From Pseudomonas viridiflava (GTDB taxonomy: Bacteria > Pseudomonadota > Gammaproteobacteria > Pseudomonadales > Pseudomonadaceae): a stretch of 64,000 bases of DNA. Every line of letters begins with the position of its first letter. Position 1 is the stretch's first letter. The notes below the pieces were generated by a model, which made no database searches, was not told the DNA's origin, and was given only the letters and a program-made list of their open reading frames with translations. Positions 9,741-18,343 of this stretch are shown here, one piece after another. Location of the stretch: NCBI RefSeq assembly GCF_900582195.1, contig NZ_UTHA01000016.1:94886-158885 (forward strand), in the 5' to 3' direction. A program made the translations under genes and the position numbers.

Positions 9741-10882
9741 GCGCTGGCCCTCGCCGAGGCCAGATACTGGGCGGCCATGTCACGCAGCGCCAGCATCGAC
9801 GCGGCGGATTCGCGTTCGATGCGCCGTTTCAGCAGCAGGTGATTGGCGATGCGCATGCCCAGACCGTCGAAGCGATAATCCAGCGTGCGCACAAACCGCG
9901 TGCCGCTGCCCTCGGCGCTGCATTCATAGGTCAGCAGCAGTGACAATCCATGATCGCCTTGAGCCCGCGCGCACCAGCGTCGGCCGGGCAAGTACTCGGT
10001 GACTTCCCAGCTTAAATGGCCTTCACGTCCACCCGCGTGAATGTCCTCTTCGAAGCGCGCGCCGGCATGCAGCGGGCCGTGAGCGCCGTCTATCTTCAGC
10101 GATGAAGGATGCCACTCCGGCCAGCGACCGACACTGGCGGCGTAGGCAAGCACGGTAATGGGTTCGCCAGCGATATCGACGGTGTGCTGCATGCGGGTCA
10201 TGGACATTCTCGAATAGCTCAAAGGGGTGGTTTCCGGCTCCCGGTAAAGGGTGCCGAACAGGTAATCCATCAGTGGCAGGACGATGTTGAAGTTGCGCTC
10301 CTGCATGCGCTCGCGGCGGTGATGCAGTGCGTGCAGATGGCGCATCTGCCGAATCCACGGCAAGCGTGTCAACGGGTTGTGCGGCGGCAGGTGTTCGCAG
10401 GCGTGGAATATTTCGTAAGTCAGATAACCCAGCACCATGCAACCGCCGAACAACCCGGCGACGTTGGTGTTTACCTGTGCGAGCAGCCACCACAGCGGCA
10501 GGCTGATCACCAGCGTATGCAGCACGATCAGCCAGGCGGGGAACAGGATCACTCGCCAATCGCGGGCGCTGTCGTAGGTCATGTGGCCGGGCGTGAAGAA
10601 ACTGTGATGATCGCCGGTATGCCGGGCGTAGAACATTTTTGCGAAGGTTTTTTTGTGGTGGCCGAGATGGCGATGGACCATGTACACGCCGAAATTGAAC
10701 AACAGCAGGGTCAGCGGCACTGTCAGCCATTCCAGCAGACTGACCTGCTGGACGCTGCTCCAGAACGCACCGATGGCCAGCACGCCGAACAGCAGGACGA
10801 AGGCGCCGTGCAGCCATGGGTTGTATAGCGGGTGAATGGCCGCACGATAGCGGCTGCGAAATGCTTCGGTGGTCTGCCTCAC
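9737..10882 (-). CDS. Fatty acid hydroxylase / sterol desaturase fused to SRPBCC domain
   Basis: This is a 381-aa fusion. Residues ~20-230 are a membrane di-iron hydroxylase with about four transmembrane helices and the His boxes HRHLGHH, HTGDHH, HACEH and HALHH. Residues ~235-375 (MQHTVDIAGEPITVLAYAA..., GARFEEDIHAGGREGHLSWEVTEYLPGRRW) read as an SRPBCC/polyketide-cyclase-like lipid-binding domain. The enzyme would hydroxylate or desaturate a lipid at the inner membrane, with the cytosolic SRPBCC domain perhaps holding substrate or product. It is followed with overlap by an SMP-30-like protein. The substrate class is inferred only. Confidence 0.85.
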   Translation of the reverse strand: MRQTTEAFRSRYRAAIHPLYNPWLHGAFVLLFGVLAIGAFWSSVQQVSLLEWLTVPLTLLLFNFGVYMVHRHLGHHKKTFAKMFYARHTGDHHSFFTPGHMTYDSARDWRVILFPAWLIVLHTLVISLPLWWLLAQVNTNVAGLFGGCMVLGYLTYEIFHACEHLPPHNPLTRLPWIRQMRHLHALHHRRERMQERNFNIVLPLMDYLFGTLYREPETTPLSYSRMSMTRMQHTVDIAGEPITVLAYAASVGRWPEWHPSSLKIDGAHGPLHAGARFEEDIHAGGREGHLSWEVTEYLPGRRWCARAQGDHGLSLLLTYECSAEGSGTRFVRTLDYRFDGLGMRIANHLLLKRRIERESAASMLALRDMAAQYLASARASA

Positions 10883-10993
10883 TGCGTCACCTGCGGGGAT
10901 TGTTGTTATACCCGGCAGATTAGCCGATCCGGCCGTTCGTGCAGGCCGGACCTCGATGTCACATGCGCCATGGTCCGGTACAAAGCCGCCGGT

Positions 10994-11857
10994 TCAGCTC
11001 AGCGGGTTCCAGCGTTGCGACCAGTCGTCATCGGTGCGGATCACTTCGCGCAGCAGATTGAAGGCTTGTTGCAGCGTCGCCGAATCGCGATCGCGTGAGT
11101 AGACGAGGTAGGTCGGATAGCCGAATTCCGGGGCTTTGGTCACTGCCTCGAGCGCGCCGCTTTCCAGGTAAGTGCGCACGACACGGGTGCGGAAATAGCC
11201 GCTGCCGCCGTGTTCGAGAATGTATTGCAGGGCCAGTGGGCCGAGGTTGAAACTCAGCGCCGCTTTGGCTTTTTCCGGCAGGGCGGCGTCATGCTGGCGG
11301 CGGAAGTCCGGACCCCAGTCGATGTAGACGTACGGATCGGGGCGATCGGGCGCGCGCACCAGAATCAGTTTTTCTTCCAGCACTTGCTCGACCTGCAATC
11401 CCGGCCAGTATTCCGGCTGATAGACCAGCGCGGCGTCAAGCACGCCGAGTTCCAGTTGGCGCAGGAGGTTTTCGCCGTCGCGGATTTCCATGCGCAGGGC
11501 ATGCCCGGGAATCTTTTCGCGCAGCTCCGCCGCCCAACTGAGCATCAACGGGTTGCACAGGCTGACTTCGCCACCGATGTGCAGCACGTTGTGATAGCCC
11601 TCGGGCAGCGGCAGGTCGCGGCGTGCGGCTTCCCAGGTCTGCACCAGTTGATTGGCGTAAACCACAAAAGCCTCGCCATTGGGCGTCAGTTTCGCCCCGG
11701 CGCGGTTGCGCACGAACAGCGTGCTGCCCAGCTGGCTTTCGAGTTTTTGCACCCGGGCGGTGATCGCCGTTTGCGTGACGAACAGCTTTTGCGCGGCGGC
11801 GGCGAGGCTGCCGTGACGGACGATTTCCAGAAAAGTGCGAGCGAGGTCGATGTCCAT
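10994..11857 (-). CDS. LysR-family transcriptional regulator
   Basis: The N-terminal HTH (MDIDLARTFLEIVRHGSLAAAAQKLFVTQTAITARVQKLE) and an effector-binding domain to the end give 287 aa. I prefer the ATG at 11857 because family members begin at MDI/MDL; an in-frame ATG at 11887 would add 10 residues. Neither has a convincing ribosome site. It lies upstream of the hydroxylase/SMP-30 pair on the same strand, 111 bp apart, so it may control them. That is inference. Confidence 0.9.
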   Translation of the reverse strand: MDIDLARTFLEIVRHGSLAAAAQKLFVTQTAITARVQKLESQLGSTLFVRNRAGAKLTPNGEAFVVYANQLVQTWEAARRDLPLPEGYHNVLHIGGEVSLCNPLMLSWAAELREKIPGHALRMEIRDGENLLRQLELGVLDAALVYQPEYWPGLQVEQVLEEKLILVRAPDRPDPYVYIDWGPDFRRQHDAALPEKAKAALSFNLGPLALQYILEHGGSGYFRTRVVRTYLESGALEAVTKAPEFGYPTYLVYSRDRDSATLQQAFNLLREVIRTDDDWSQRWNPLS

Positions 11858-11925
11858 GGGCGGGCCGGTGTTTGAGGTGGCGGGCATTGTAAAGGCAAAA
11901 GCCCCTCATCGGATCGCCGCCCGCC

Positions 11926-12092
11926 TAACCCTCTCCCGGAGGGAGAGGGGACTGACCGAGGTGTCTGGTGTCATACATCGACCTGAAAGACCGAGGCGAT
12001 TATGGATTCAGAGCAAGACCCTCAGGTCGGTGTAAATCTTCAATATCCCCGGCTCGGTTCCCTCTCCCTTGGGAGAGGGCTAGGGTGAGGGG
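11926..12092. repeat. Pair of CCCTCTCCC-type repeats
   Basis: Two copies of the CTCTCCC-GGGAGAG palindrome lie at ~11926-11950 and ~12058-12092, about 110 bp apart. The spacer contains related text (GACCTGAAAGACCGAGG, CCTCAGGTCGGTGTAA). The pair fills most of the LysR-hoxX-like intergenic region; no gene is seen there. Confidence 0.75.
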
Positions 12093-12111
12093 AAAGCAGT
12101 CACCGCCAGAA

Positions 12112-13830
12112 TCAACTGGCCAACTCGGTCAAACGCCCCCGCGCCCATTCCTCGATCAACCGCGCCGGCGTGCCACACACCTTGCGCTTGTAGACAAAAT
12201 TTCGGCACTTCTCGGCAAACTGATTACGGTTGTGCAGCATGTCCTCCTGCATTTCCTGCAACTCGGTTTCGCGGCACTGGCGGATCAACACCTGATCAAC
12301 CCGCGCCTTGCGTTCACGCACCGCCGCATAGGTCGGATCGCTCACCACGCCGTTAGCCCGTTGCAGCAACCACAACGAAAACTCGTCCGGGCAGCGTGGG
12401 CCGATCTCTTGAACCATGCCCAGTTGCCATGCCTGCACCGCGCTCACCGGCAGACAGGCCAGGGTCAATTGCTCCGCCATTGCCGGGCCGACGGCGCGGG
12501 GCAGGCTGTAGGTCCAGTATTCGGAACCGTACAACCCCATGCTTTTGTAATGCGGATTGAGCACGACATCGGCGCGGGCAAACACGATGTCGGCTGCCAG
12601 CGCAAGCATCACGCCACCGGCGCCGGCGTTGCCGGTCACCCCACTGACCACCAGTTGCCGGGCCGTCAGCAGTTCTGCGCAGACATCATCGATCGCCTGA
12701 ATATTCGCCCACGCTTCGGCACCGGGATCCTGCGCGGCCTGGATCACGTTCAAATGCACGCCGTTGGAAAAACTGCCGCGCCCGCCCTTGATCAGCAGCA
12801 CCTGCGTATCACGGGACTTGGCCCAGCGCAGCGCGGCGACCAGGCGCTGGCATTGCTCGGTGCTCATGGCGCCGTTGTAGAACTCGAAGGTCAGCTCACC
12901 GACGTTACCGGATTCCCGGTAGCGAATCGGTTGATACGCTTCGTCACTGAACGGCTGTGTGGCAATCGACCAATCCAGCACAGGTACGTCGGCCAGTTGC
13001 TCTGCCAACAGGTGCCGCGCCGGTTGCTTGAAGGTTTCCTCGCCGGGTTGCGGTTTGCGCCGCAGTGCGCCGATCCACAGGCTTTGATCGCCGGCCGCGA
13101 CCAACACCGCATCGTCATGCACCGCGAGAATCTCGCCGGGCATGCCGCTGCGCGAATCGAGGTGCGCGTCGTATACGTAAAACTGGCCGCCGGCCAGGCT
13201 CGCCAGGACACCGGGCTGGCCGTCGGCCGCATCGATGCAGCGTTTGATGAAGCGCGCGCAATCGTGCCAGCTGAAACTGCGGTCGACCTGTTTCATGTTC
13301 GGCTGCAAGCGCCCGCGCACTTTCGCATTGGCATAGTCGAGGGCAACCGGTTCAAAGCCTTCGACGAATTTCTCCACCACTTCGCGAATACAACGAATCG
13401 CCGCATCACTGACCCGACCGTTGTACAGCTCGGATTTGCGCAGGCCCGCCGGGAGGTTGAATTCGCAGGTCGCCCACACCGGCCCGGCGTCCATTTCCTC
13501 CACCGCTTGCAACGCGGTGACGCCCCAGCTCGGCAGCTCGTTGGTAATCGCCCAATCAAGGGCACTCGCGCCGCGATCGCCGACGATGCCCGGATGAATG
13601 ATCACCACCGGGCGTTCGGCATTGCTCCACAGTGCCTTTGGCACGCGGTCTTTGAGGAACGGGCAGATCACCAGATCCGCGCCGCTGTGTTCGATCTGTT
13701 CGCACACAGCGTTTTCATCGGTGAACAGCACCACGCTCGGCGAGTGCCCGGCCTCGCGCAATTCCAGCCAGGCGCGTTGGGTCAGGCCGTTGAAGGCCGA
13801 CGACAGCAGAATGATGTTGAGTGGTCGCAT
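12112..13830 (-). CDS. HoxX-like protein (formyltransferase + enoyl-CoA hydratase domains)
   Basis: This 572-aa protein has two enzyme modules. Residues ~1-170 are a formyl-tetrahydrofolate transferase-type fold (HPGIVGDRGASALDWAI, with WGVTALQAVEEMDAGPVW). Residues ~180-260 are its C-terminal subdomain. Residues ~300-540 are an enoyl-CoA hydratase/isomerase fold (LLIKGGRGSFSNGVHLN, SGVTGNAGAGGVMLALAADIVFA, NPHYKSMGLYGSEYW). This is the architecture of HoxX, which takes formyl from N10-formyl-THF to CoA and releases CO for the NiFe-hydrogenase cofactor. No hydrogenase gene is in the window, so another role is possible. AAGGAAG precedes the ATG at 13830. Confidence 0.85.
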   Translation of the reverse strand: MRPLNIILLSSAFNGLTQRAWLELREAGHSPSVVLFTDENAVCEQIEHSGADLVICPFLKDRVPKALWSNAERPVVIIHPGIVGDRGASALDWAITNELPSWGVTALQAVEEMDAGPVWATCEFNLPAGLRKSELYNGRVSDAAIRCIREVVEKFVEGFEPVALDYANAKVRGRLQPNMKQVDRSFSWHDCARFIKRCIDAADGQPGVLASLAGGQFYVYDAHLDSRSGMPGEILAVHDDAVLVAAGDQSLWIGALRRKPQPGEETFKQPARHLLAEQLADVPVLDWSIATQPFSDEAYQPIRYRESGNVGELTFEFYNGAMSTEQCQRLVAALRWAKSRDTQVLLIKGGRGSFSNGVHLNVIQAAQDPGAEAWANIQAIDDVCAELLTARQLVVSGVTGNAGAGGVMLALAADIVFARADVVLNPHYKSMGLYGSEYWTYSLPRAVGPAMAEQLTLACLPVSAVQAWQLGMVQEIGPRCPDEFSLWLLQRANGVVSDPTYAAVRERKARVDQVLIRQCRETELQEMQEDMLHNRNQFAEKCRNFVYKRKVCGTPARLIEEWARGRLTELAS

Positions 13831-14383
13831 GCTTGCTCTTCCTTGAGTGGGTTCGCCGTGGGCTCTCGGTGAGCCGTCCCTGGCTTTCGATGGAGCCGCG
13901 AGATTAATCAGTGGCCGGCCACGCGCCAGTGACCGAGGTCAACGTTCTGTCAGCCAATGTTTCTGCGGCGACCAAACGCCTTATGCTCAATGGTTTGCTT
14001 GTGCTGATTTTTTATTACTTCAAATGTCTTCGAGGCTATAGCACAGTCGCGCCTGATCAGAGCCGGACGGGCAACAGTGGTGGCTGGAAGTGAGTTGTCA
14101 CTTCGGCGGCTGATGGCAGGAATTTCGCGTTTATGTCCTACGGAAAATGCAGGGTTTTGCGGCAAGGAGGGGATATTTCCGACGACCTTTTCAGGTTGGT
14201 CGTCGGAAGCGCGATCTATAGCATCGGACCTGACATTGAAGTCGCTGAGCGGCTTGAACGCTCAGGCTCCCAGATCAAGGATCAATTATGCGTACCCCAC
14301 ACATCGAGCATGAAACCTCTGCTTATTCCCTGCGCAACTTCTGGATCGACGATCGCGCCAGATGCCCCATGGAGGATATCGCG
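13831..14383. other. Gene-poor 550-bp region with a strong inverted repeat
   Basis: I find no convincing coding frame; short open stretches at 13911-14093 and 14133-14411 lack family features. A perfect 11-bp inverted repeat TTCCGACGACC-N10-GGTCGTCGGAA lies at 14177-14208, just after a purine-rich AAGGAGGGG. No T-run follows, so it is not an obvious terminator. The local AT content is higher than in the neighbours (TTTTTTATTACTTC near 14010). The region ends in the leader of the Xre antitoxin gene. Confidence 0.6.
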
Positions 14384-14860
14384 ATGCCCACAGCAAAAGC
14401 GCCCCGGCTGACGGGGCTGAAGAAAGTCGCGGGCAAACCCGTCGATCTGCTCGTGAACGGCCAGAACATCGGTGACGATGCCCTGCTGATTATCCGCCTG
14501 ACCGACGAGGGCTTTGAGCTGAGCGATGTCGTCAACATGCTTTCAACTTGCGAGTTGTACCTGCGCGAAGACATGGTCAAACGCATCACCGGCAAGTCTG
14601 TAAGAACCGTGCGCCGGCTCATGAAGGAAGGCAAACCGGTACGGCTTGACCCGCAGCAGAGTGTCGTCGCCTACCAGTATGCGCTGGTGCTGGAGATGGC
14701 CACTCGGGCATTCGCAGGGCAATCGCGGGCGGAGGCATGGATGCAGAAACCCAGCCCTTATCTGAGCGGCCACGTGCCGTTGGAATTTATCCGACATCCA
14801 CTGGGTTTCCAGATGGTGGAACAATACTTGTGGCAGATCATGTCCGGGGTTTACCCATGA
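14384..14860 (+). CDS. Xre/MbcA/ParS-type antitoxin (DUF2384)
   Basis: This 158-aa protein starts at the ATG at 14384, which has GGAGGA 8-12 bases upstream. An in-frame ATG at 14288 would add 32 residues with no matching homology that I recognise. The N-terminal part is helical with an HTH-like segment (FELSDVVNMLSTCELYLREDMVKRITGKSVRTVRRLMKEG). The C-terminus carries the DUF2384 toxin-binding domain (AFAGQSRAEAWMQKPSPYLSGHVPLEFI, ending VEQYLWQIMSGVYP). The ATGA overlap with the next gene and the RES partner identify a type II toxin-antitoxin pair. It probably represses its own promoter. Confidence 0.88.
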   Translation: MPTAKAPRLTGLKKVAGKPVDLLVNGQNIGDDALLIIRLTDEGFELSDVVNMLSTCELYLREDMVKRITGKSVRTVRRLMKEGKPVRLDPQQSVVAYQYALVLEMATRAFAGQSRAEAWMQKPSPYLSGHVPLEFIRHPLGFQMVEQYLWQIMSGVYP

Positions 14861-15360
14861 ATCCCTTGCCTTGGGACGAGCACTGGTATGCCTGGCGGCT
14901 GGACCCCGAGGTCTACGGGACTACGTGGGACAGCGGGATAGGTTCAGAACTGAATGGAGGTCGATGGAATGCGCCTGGCCGGCGAGTTGTCTACGCCTCT
15001 GTCGACCCGTCTTCGGCGATTCTGGAGGTGGCAGCCAATAACAGTTTTGATGCGCTCGACAGTGAGCCGTATGTACTGACGTGCTTTGAAGTCATCAGCG
15101 ATGCCAAGGTCAGAATCGTGCAGCCGGAAGAGGTGCCCAACCCATACTGGTTGAGTCCTGCACGGCCTTCACCCAATCAGCAGTTGTTTGCCGATGCGCT
15201 ACTGGCTGAACATCCGTTTGTGTTGATCCCCTCGGCGGCGACACGGCATTCGTGGAATCTGCTGGTGAGCTGCGAACTGGCGGAGGGGCAATTCCAGATG
15301 GTCTCCCAAGAAAGGTTTGGCCTGGACACTCGGTTGTTGAAGGAGATGGCATTGGCCTGA
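14857..15360 (+). CDS. RES-domain toxin
   Basis: This 167-aa RES-family toxin begins at the ATG at 14857, which overlaps the antitoxin stop. The conserved RES layout is visible: Arg14 (YAWRL), GGRW (Arg36), Tyr46 in VVYAS, Glu57 in AILEV, and the C-terminal SWNLL segment. Characterised RES toxins deplete NAD+ by glycohydrolase or phosphorylase activity. All residues that I recognise as family-conserved are present, so the toxin looks intact. It is followed by the convergent SCP2 gene. Confidence 0.88.
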   Translation: MNPLPWDEHWYAWRLDPEVYGTTWDSGIGSELNGGRWNAPGRRVVYASVDPSSAILEVAANNSFDALDSEPYVLTCFEVISDAKVRIVQPEEVPNPYWLSPARPSPNQQLFADALLAEHPFVLIPSAATRHSWNLLVSCELAEGQFQMVSQERFGLDTRLLKEMALA

Positions 15361-15411
15361 TACGCAGGTAAATGACCGCAGCGTGCCGAAACTCCTACAA
15401 GGCCGAAACGC

Positions 15412-15438
15412 AAAAATCCCACCACAGGGGCGGGATTC
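15412..15438 (-). terminator. Rho-independent terminator of the SCP2 gene
   Basis: Read on the minus strand, the stem ATCCCGCC / GGTGGGAT (one G-T pair) with a 5-nt loop is followed by TTTTT. It lies 21 bases after the SCP2 stop codon. Confidence 0.85.
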
Positions 15439-15458
15439 TTGTGTCACTGAACGCGCTA

Positions 15459-15776
15459 TTACGACGGGAACAGTTCGGACAGTTTCATCGACAGCATCAT
15501 GTCGCCTTCAACGCGCAGCTTGCCGCCCATGAAAGCCTGCATGCCGTCGGTTTCGCCGCTGACGATACCTTTCAGGGTTTCGCTGTCCAGCACCAGCGTG
15601 CAGTTGGCGTCCGGGTTTTCACCTTCCTGGATGTCGCAGGTGCCGTCTTTGACGATCAGCGAGTACTGCTTGTCTTCGTCAGTGATGTTGAAACCGAAGA
15701 CCAGATCCAGACCGGCAGCAGCGGCTGGGTTGAACTTGGCTTGCATTGCTTTTACGGCATCGGCTACGGAGGTCAT
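15459..15776 (-). CDS. SCP2 sterol-binding domain protein
   Basis: This 105-aa single-domain SCP2 protein has FNPAAAAGLDLVFGFNITDEDKQYSLIVKDGTCDIQ, then the typical C-terminal block GIVSGETDGMQAFMGGKLRVEGDMMLSMKL. The start at 15776 is chosen for the AAGGA site upstream. SCP2 domains bind lipids or acyl chains in a hydrophobic cavity; in bacteria the partner is usually unknown. It lies downstream of a histidine phosphatase gene on the same strand, with 63 bp between them. Confidence 0.92.
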   Translation of the reverse strand: MTSVADAVKAMQAKFNPAAAAGLDLVFGFNITDEDKQYSLIVKDGTCDIQEGENPDANCTLVLDSETLKGIVSGETDGMQAFMGGKLRVEGDMMLSMKLSELFPS

Positions 15777-15839
15777 GGTTCGATCCTTTCTTGGTAATAG
15801 GAGCTGGTTGATTACAGCAAGGTTCACAGCTAACCGGAC

Positions 15840-16550
15840 TCAGCGGAAAGTGATGAGTTCCGGAGCCTTCAACAGCTGCAGATGTGCATGACTGTTGAAG
15901 GAGGCCAAAGCCACCTCGCGACCGCGGAACTTCAGCTGGTTGAGCGAGGTGTTGACGATTTGCCAGTTCAATTCAAAGGCCTGTTTCGCAGGCATTTGCG
16001 TAATGAGGTGGAGCAGGGCGGTGATGGTGCCGCCGGAGGTGAACACGGCGATTTTCTGGTTTTTATCGGCCAGATCAAGAATCCGCTGCAGCCCGGCCTG
16101 GACGCGTTCGACGAACCCCAGCCAGCTTTCCAGCCCCGGCGTGTCGTAAGTGCCGGCCAGCCAGCGTTCGATGATCAGGGCAAAAATGCGTTGGAACTCG
16201 CCACGGTTCTGCGCCGCGTTGCGCAGGATGTCGAGGGCTTCCGGCTCGTCCGCCAGCATGTCCGGGAGCAGCGCGCGAATGACCGCATCGGCATCGAATT
16301 CGTTGAACGCCGAATCGGTTTCCAGCGTCGGTACCGGCAAACCTTTGGCGGCGTATTGCGCCAGCGCGCTGGTGGCCGTGTGCTGCTGGCGACGCAGGTC
16401 ACCGGCAAGGCAGCGATCGAAGCTGACACCCAGTTCAGCAAGGTGCTGACCGAGGATTTCTGCCTGGCGTACACCGGTCGGCGACAGGACGTCATAGTCG
16501 TCTGCACCAAAGGAGGCCTGGCCATGTCGAATCAAGTAGATGCTGCCCAC
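15840..16550 (-). CDS. Histidine phosphatase family protein
   Basis: This 236-aa protein carries the phosphoglycerate-mutase-like catalytic motif RHGQ (residues 8-11), and the later conserved segments GVRQAEILGQHLAE and SGGTITALLHL. It is a cytoplasmic phosphatase of unspecified substrate. The start is GTG at 16550. It could be co-transcribed with SCP2, in line with frequent pairing of these genes in pseudomonads (inference). Confidence 0.87.
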   Translation of the reverse strand: MGSIYLIRHGQASFGADDYDVLSPTGVRQAEILGQHLAELGVSFDRCLAGDLRRQQHTATSALAQYAAKGLPVPTLETDSAFNEFDADAVIRALLPDMLADEPEALDILRNAAQNRGEFQRIFALIIERWLAGTYDTPGLESWLGFVERVQAGLQRILDLADKNQKIAVFTSGGTITALLHLITQMPAKQAFELNWQIVNTSLNQLKFRGREVALASFNSHAHLQLLKAPELITFR

Positions 16551-16754
16551 GTCCGCGTCATCCCGGTACGTTGAAGGTTGTGGCGAGGTTATGAGGATGG
16601 CGGGTAGCTGTCAATGAAAAAACATACGCTTGTTTGAAATGCCCGTTACAGGGGTGTTGCCAGAGGTTTCACGGCTGGCCGACAAGCCGGCGCATGGGTA
16701 TGCTGGAGCCATCTCGCGCGTGTCTCACCTCCGCGCATCGTTTAAGGAGTCTCT

Positions 16755-17786
16755 GTGGAGTTTTTCACCGAATACGCCAGCTTCCTGGCCAAGACCGTCA
16801 CCCTGGTAGTCGCCATTCTGGTGGTGCTGGCCAGTTTTGCTGCGTTACGCAGCAAGGGGCGGCGCAAATCTGCCGGTCAGTTGCAGGTCAGCAAACTCAA
16901 TGATTTCTACAAGGGCTTGCGTGAGCGCCTGGAGCAGACATTGCTCGACAAGGATCAGCTCAAGGCTTTGCGCAAGGGCGAAGCCAAATCCGAGAAAAGC
17001 GCGAAAAAGCAGAAGAAACAGCCCGAAGCCAAATCCCGCGTATTCGTCCTCGATTTCGACGGCGACATCAAAGCCTCGGCCACCGAAAGCCTGCGCCACG
17101 AGATCACCGCACTGCTGACCCTCGCCACGCCAAAGGACGAAGTGGTCCTGCGTCTGGAAAGCGGTGGCGGCATGGTTCACAGCTATGGCCTGGCGTCCTC
17201 GCAATTGGCGCGTATCCGTGAAGCCGGCGTGCCGTTGACCGTCTGTATCGACAAAGTCGCGGCCAGCGGCGGCTACATGATGGCGTGCATCGGCGAGAAG
17301 ATCATTAGCGCGCCGTTTGCGATTCTCGGCTCGATCGGCGTGGTTGCGCAGCTGCCCAACGTCAACCGCTTGCTCAAGAAGCACGACATCGACTTTGAAG
17401 TCCTCACCGCCGGCGAGTACAAACGCACCCTGACCGTGTTTGGCGAAAACACCGAGAAGGGCCGCGAGAAGTTTCAGGAAGACCTGGACATCACCCATCA
17501 ACTGTTCAAGAACTTCGTGGCCCGCTATCGCCCGCAACTGGCGATTGACGACGTGGCCACTGGTGAAGTCTGGCTCGGCGTCGCCGCGCTGGATAAACAA
17601 CTGGTCGATGAACTCAAGACCAGCGATGAATACCTCGCAGACCGGGCGAAAAAGGCCGAGGTGTATCACCTGCACTACGCCGAACGCAAAAGCCTGCAAG
17701 AGCGCATTGGCATGGCCGCCAGCGGTTCGGTCGACCGCGTACTGCTGAGCTGGTGGAGCCGTCTGACCCAGCAACGCTTCTGGTAA
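16755..17786 (+). CDS. sohB: SohB inner-membrane serine protease
   Basis: This is a 343-aa protein. An N-terminal transmembrane helix (~8-30, LAKTVTLVVAILVVLASFAAL) is followed by a charged Lys-rich linker (~60-95). A ClpP-like S49 peptidase domain follows with LRLESGGGMVHSYG, the nucleophile region DKVAASGGYMMACIGEKI, and ILGSIGVVAQLPN. Single-copy S49 enzymes of this size match SohB, which faces the periplasm. The start is GTG at 16755, with TAAGGAG 8 bases upstream. A bidirectional terminator follows. Confidence 0.92.
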   Translation: MEFFTEYASFLAKTVTLVVAILVVLASFAALRSKGRRKSAGQLQVSKLNDFYKGLRERLEQTLLDKDQLKALRKGEAKSEKSAKKQKKQPEAKSRVFVLDFDGDIKASATESLRHEITALLTLATPKDEVVLRLESGGGMVHSYGLASSQLARIREAGVPLTVCIDKVAASGGYMMACIGEKIISAPFAILGSIGVVAQLPNVNRLLKKHDIDFEVLTAGEYKRTLTVFGENTEKGREKFQEDLDITHQLFKNFVARYRPQLAIDDVATGEVWLGVAALDKQLVDELKTSDEYLADRAKKAEVYHLHYAERKSLQERIGMAASGSVDRVLLSWWSRLTQQRFW

Positions 17787-17801
17787 ATCGAACAGGCATA
17801 A

Positions 17802-17832
17802 AAAAACGCCGGTCACATGACCGGCGTTTTTT
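17802..17832. terminator. Bidirectional terminator
   Basis: The perfect palindrome AACGCCGGTCAC / TGACCGGCGTT is flanked by A-run on the left and T-run on the right, between convergent sohB and DUF934. It should act in both directions. Confidence 0.93.
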
Positions 17833-17848
17833 TGTCTGCGCTAAACCT

Positions 17849-18343
17849 TCAGCGGCGACGGAACAGTGGCAGCGGTTCGTCGGTGGCGGCCTGATAGGTC
17901 ACCGAAAAGTCCTTGAGGCCTTCAAGCGCCTCATACGGGTCTTTGTCCGCACGCACGGCGAAGGCGTCGAAACCACAGCGGTGCATGTAGAACAACTGAT
18001 CGCGCAGCACATCGCCAATCGCCCGCAGTTCGCCTTTGAAACCGTAACGGTCGCGCAGCAGGCGGGCGTTGGAGTAGTTACGTCCGTCGGTGAACGCCGG
18101 GAAGTTAAGCGCGATCACTTGGAACTCGGCGACGTCTTCACCGATCTCCTCGGCTTCTTCGTCAGCGTCCAGCCACACACCCAGACCACCGTCGCGGGCC
18201 TTGAGCATGCGGCTGTGCTCGCGCCACAGTTGCAGCGGCACGATCAGATCGTCGCAGTTACTGATGTCGTCGATGTTGAAATCCTTGGGCAGCAAGTGCC
18301 AGGTTTCGTCGACGACCGCGTTGTTCTTAATGATTCGCTGCAT
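17849..18343 (-). CDS. DUF934 protein, partner of CysI
   Basis: This 164-aa protein (MQRIIKNNAVVDETWHLLPKDF..., GVWLDADEEAEEI, VIALNFPAFTDGRNYSNARLLRDRYGF, MHRCGFDAF) is the DUF934 family usually encoded directly after cysI in pseudomonads. Its ATG at 18343 would overlap the last codons of an intact cysI by 17 bases, since the stop in the other frame is at 18327-18329. It is thought to support assimilatory sulfite reduction; the mechanism is unknown. In this sequence a one-base deletion in cysI places it in frame with cysI, so it may be made as a C-terminal extension as well. Confidence 0.88.
   Translation of the reverse strand: MQRIIKNNAVVDETWHLLPKDFNIDDISNCDDLIVPLQLWREHSRMLKARDGGLGVWLDADEEAEEIGEDVAEFQVIALNFPAFTDGRNYSNARLLRDRYGFKGELRAIGDVLRDQLFYMHRCGFDAFAVRADKDPYEALEGLKDFSVTYQAATDEPLPLFRRR

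Noticed and set aside
11968..13872. 634-aa frame opposite the HoxX-like gene
   Set aside because: It is a shadow frame; its start lies inside a dispersed repeat and the composition is that of antisense text.
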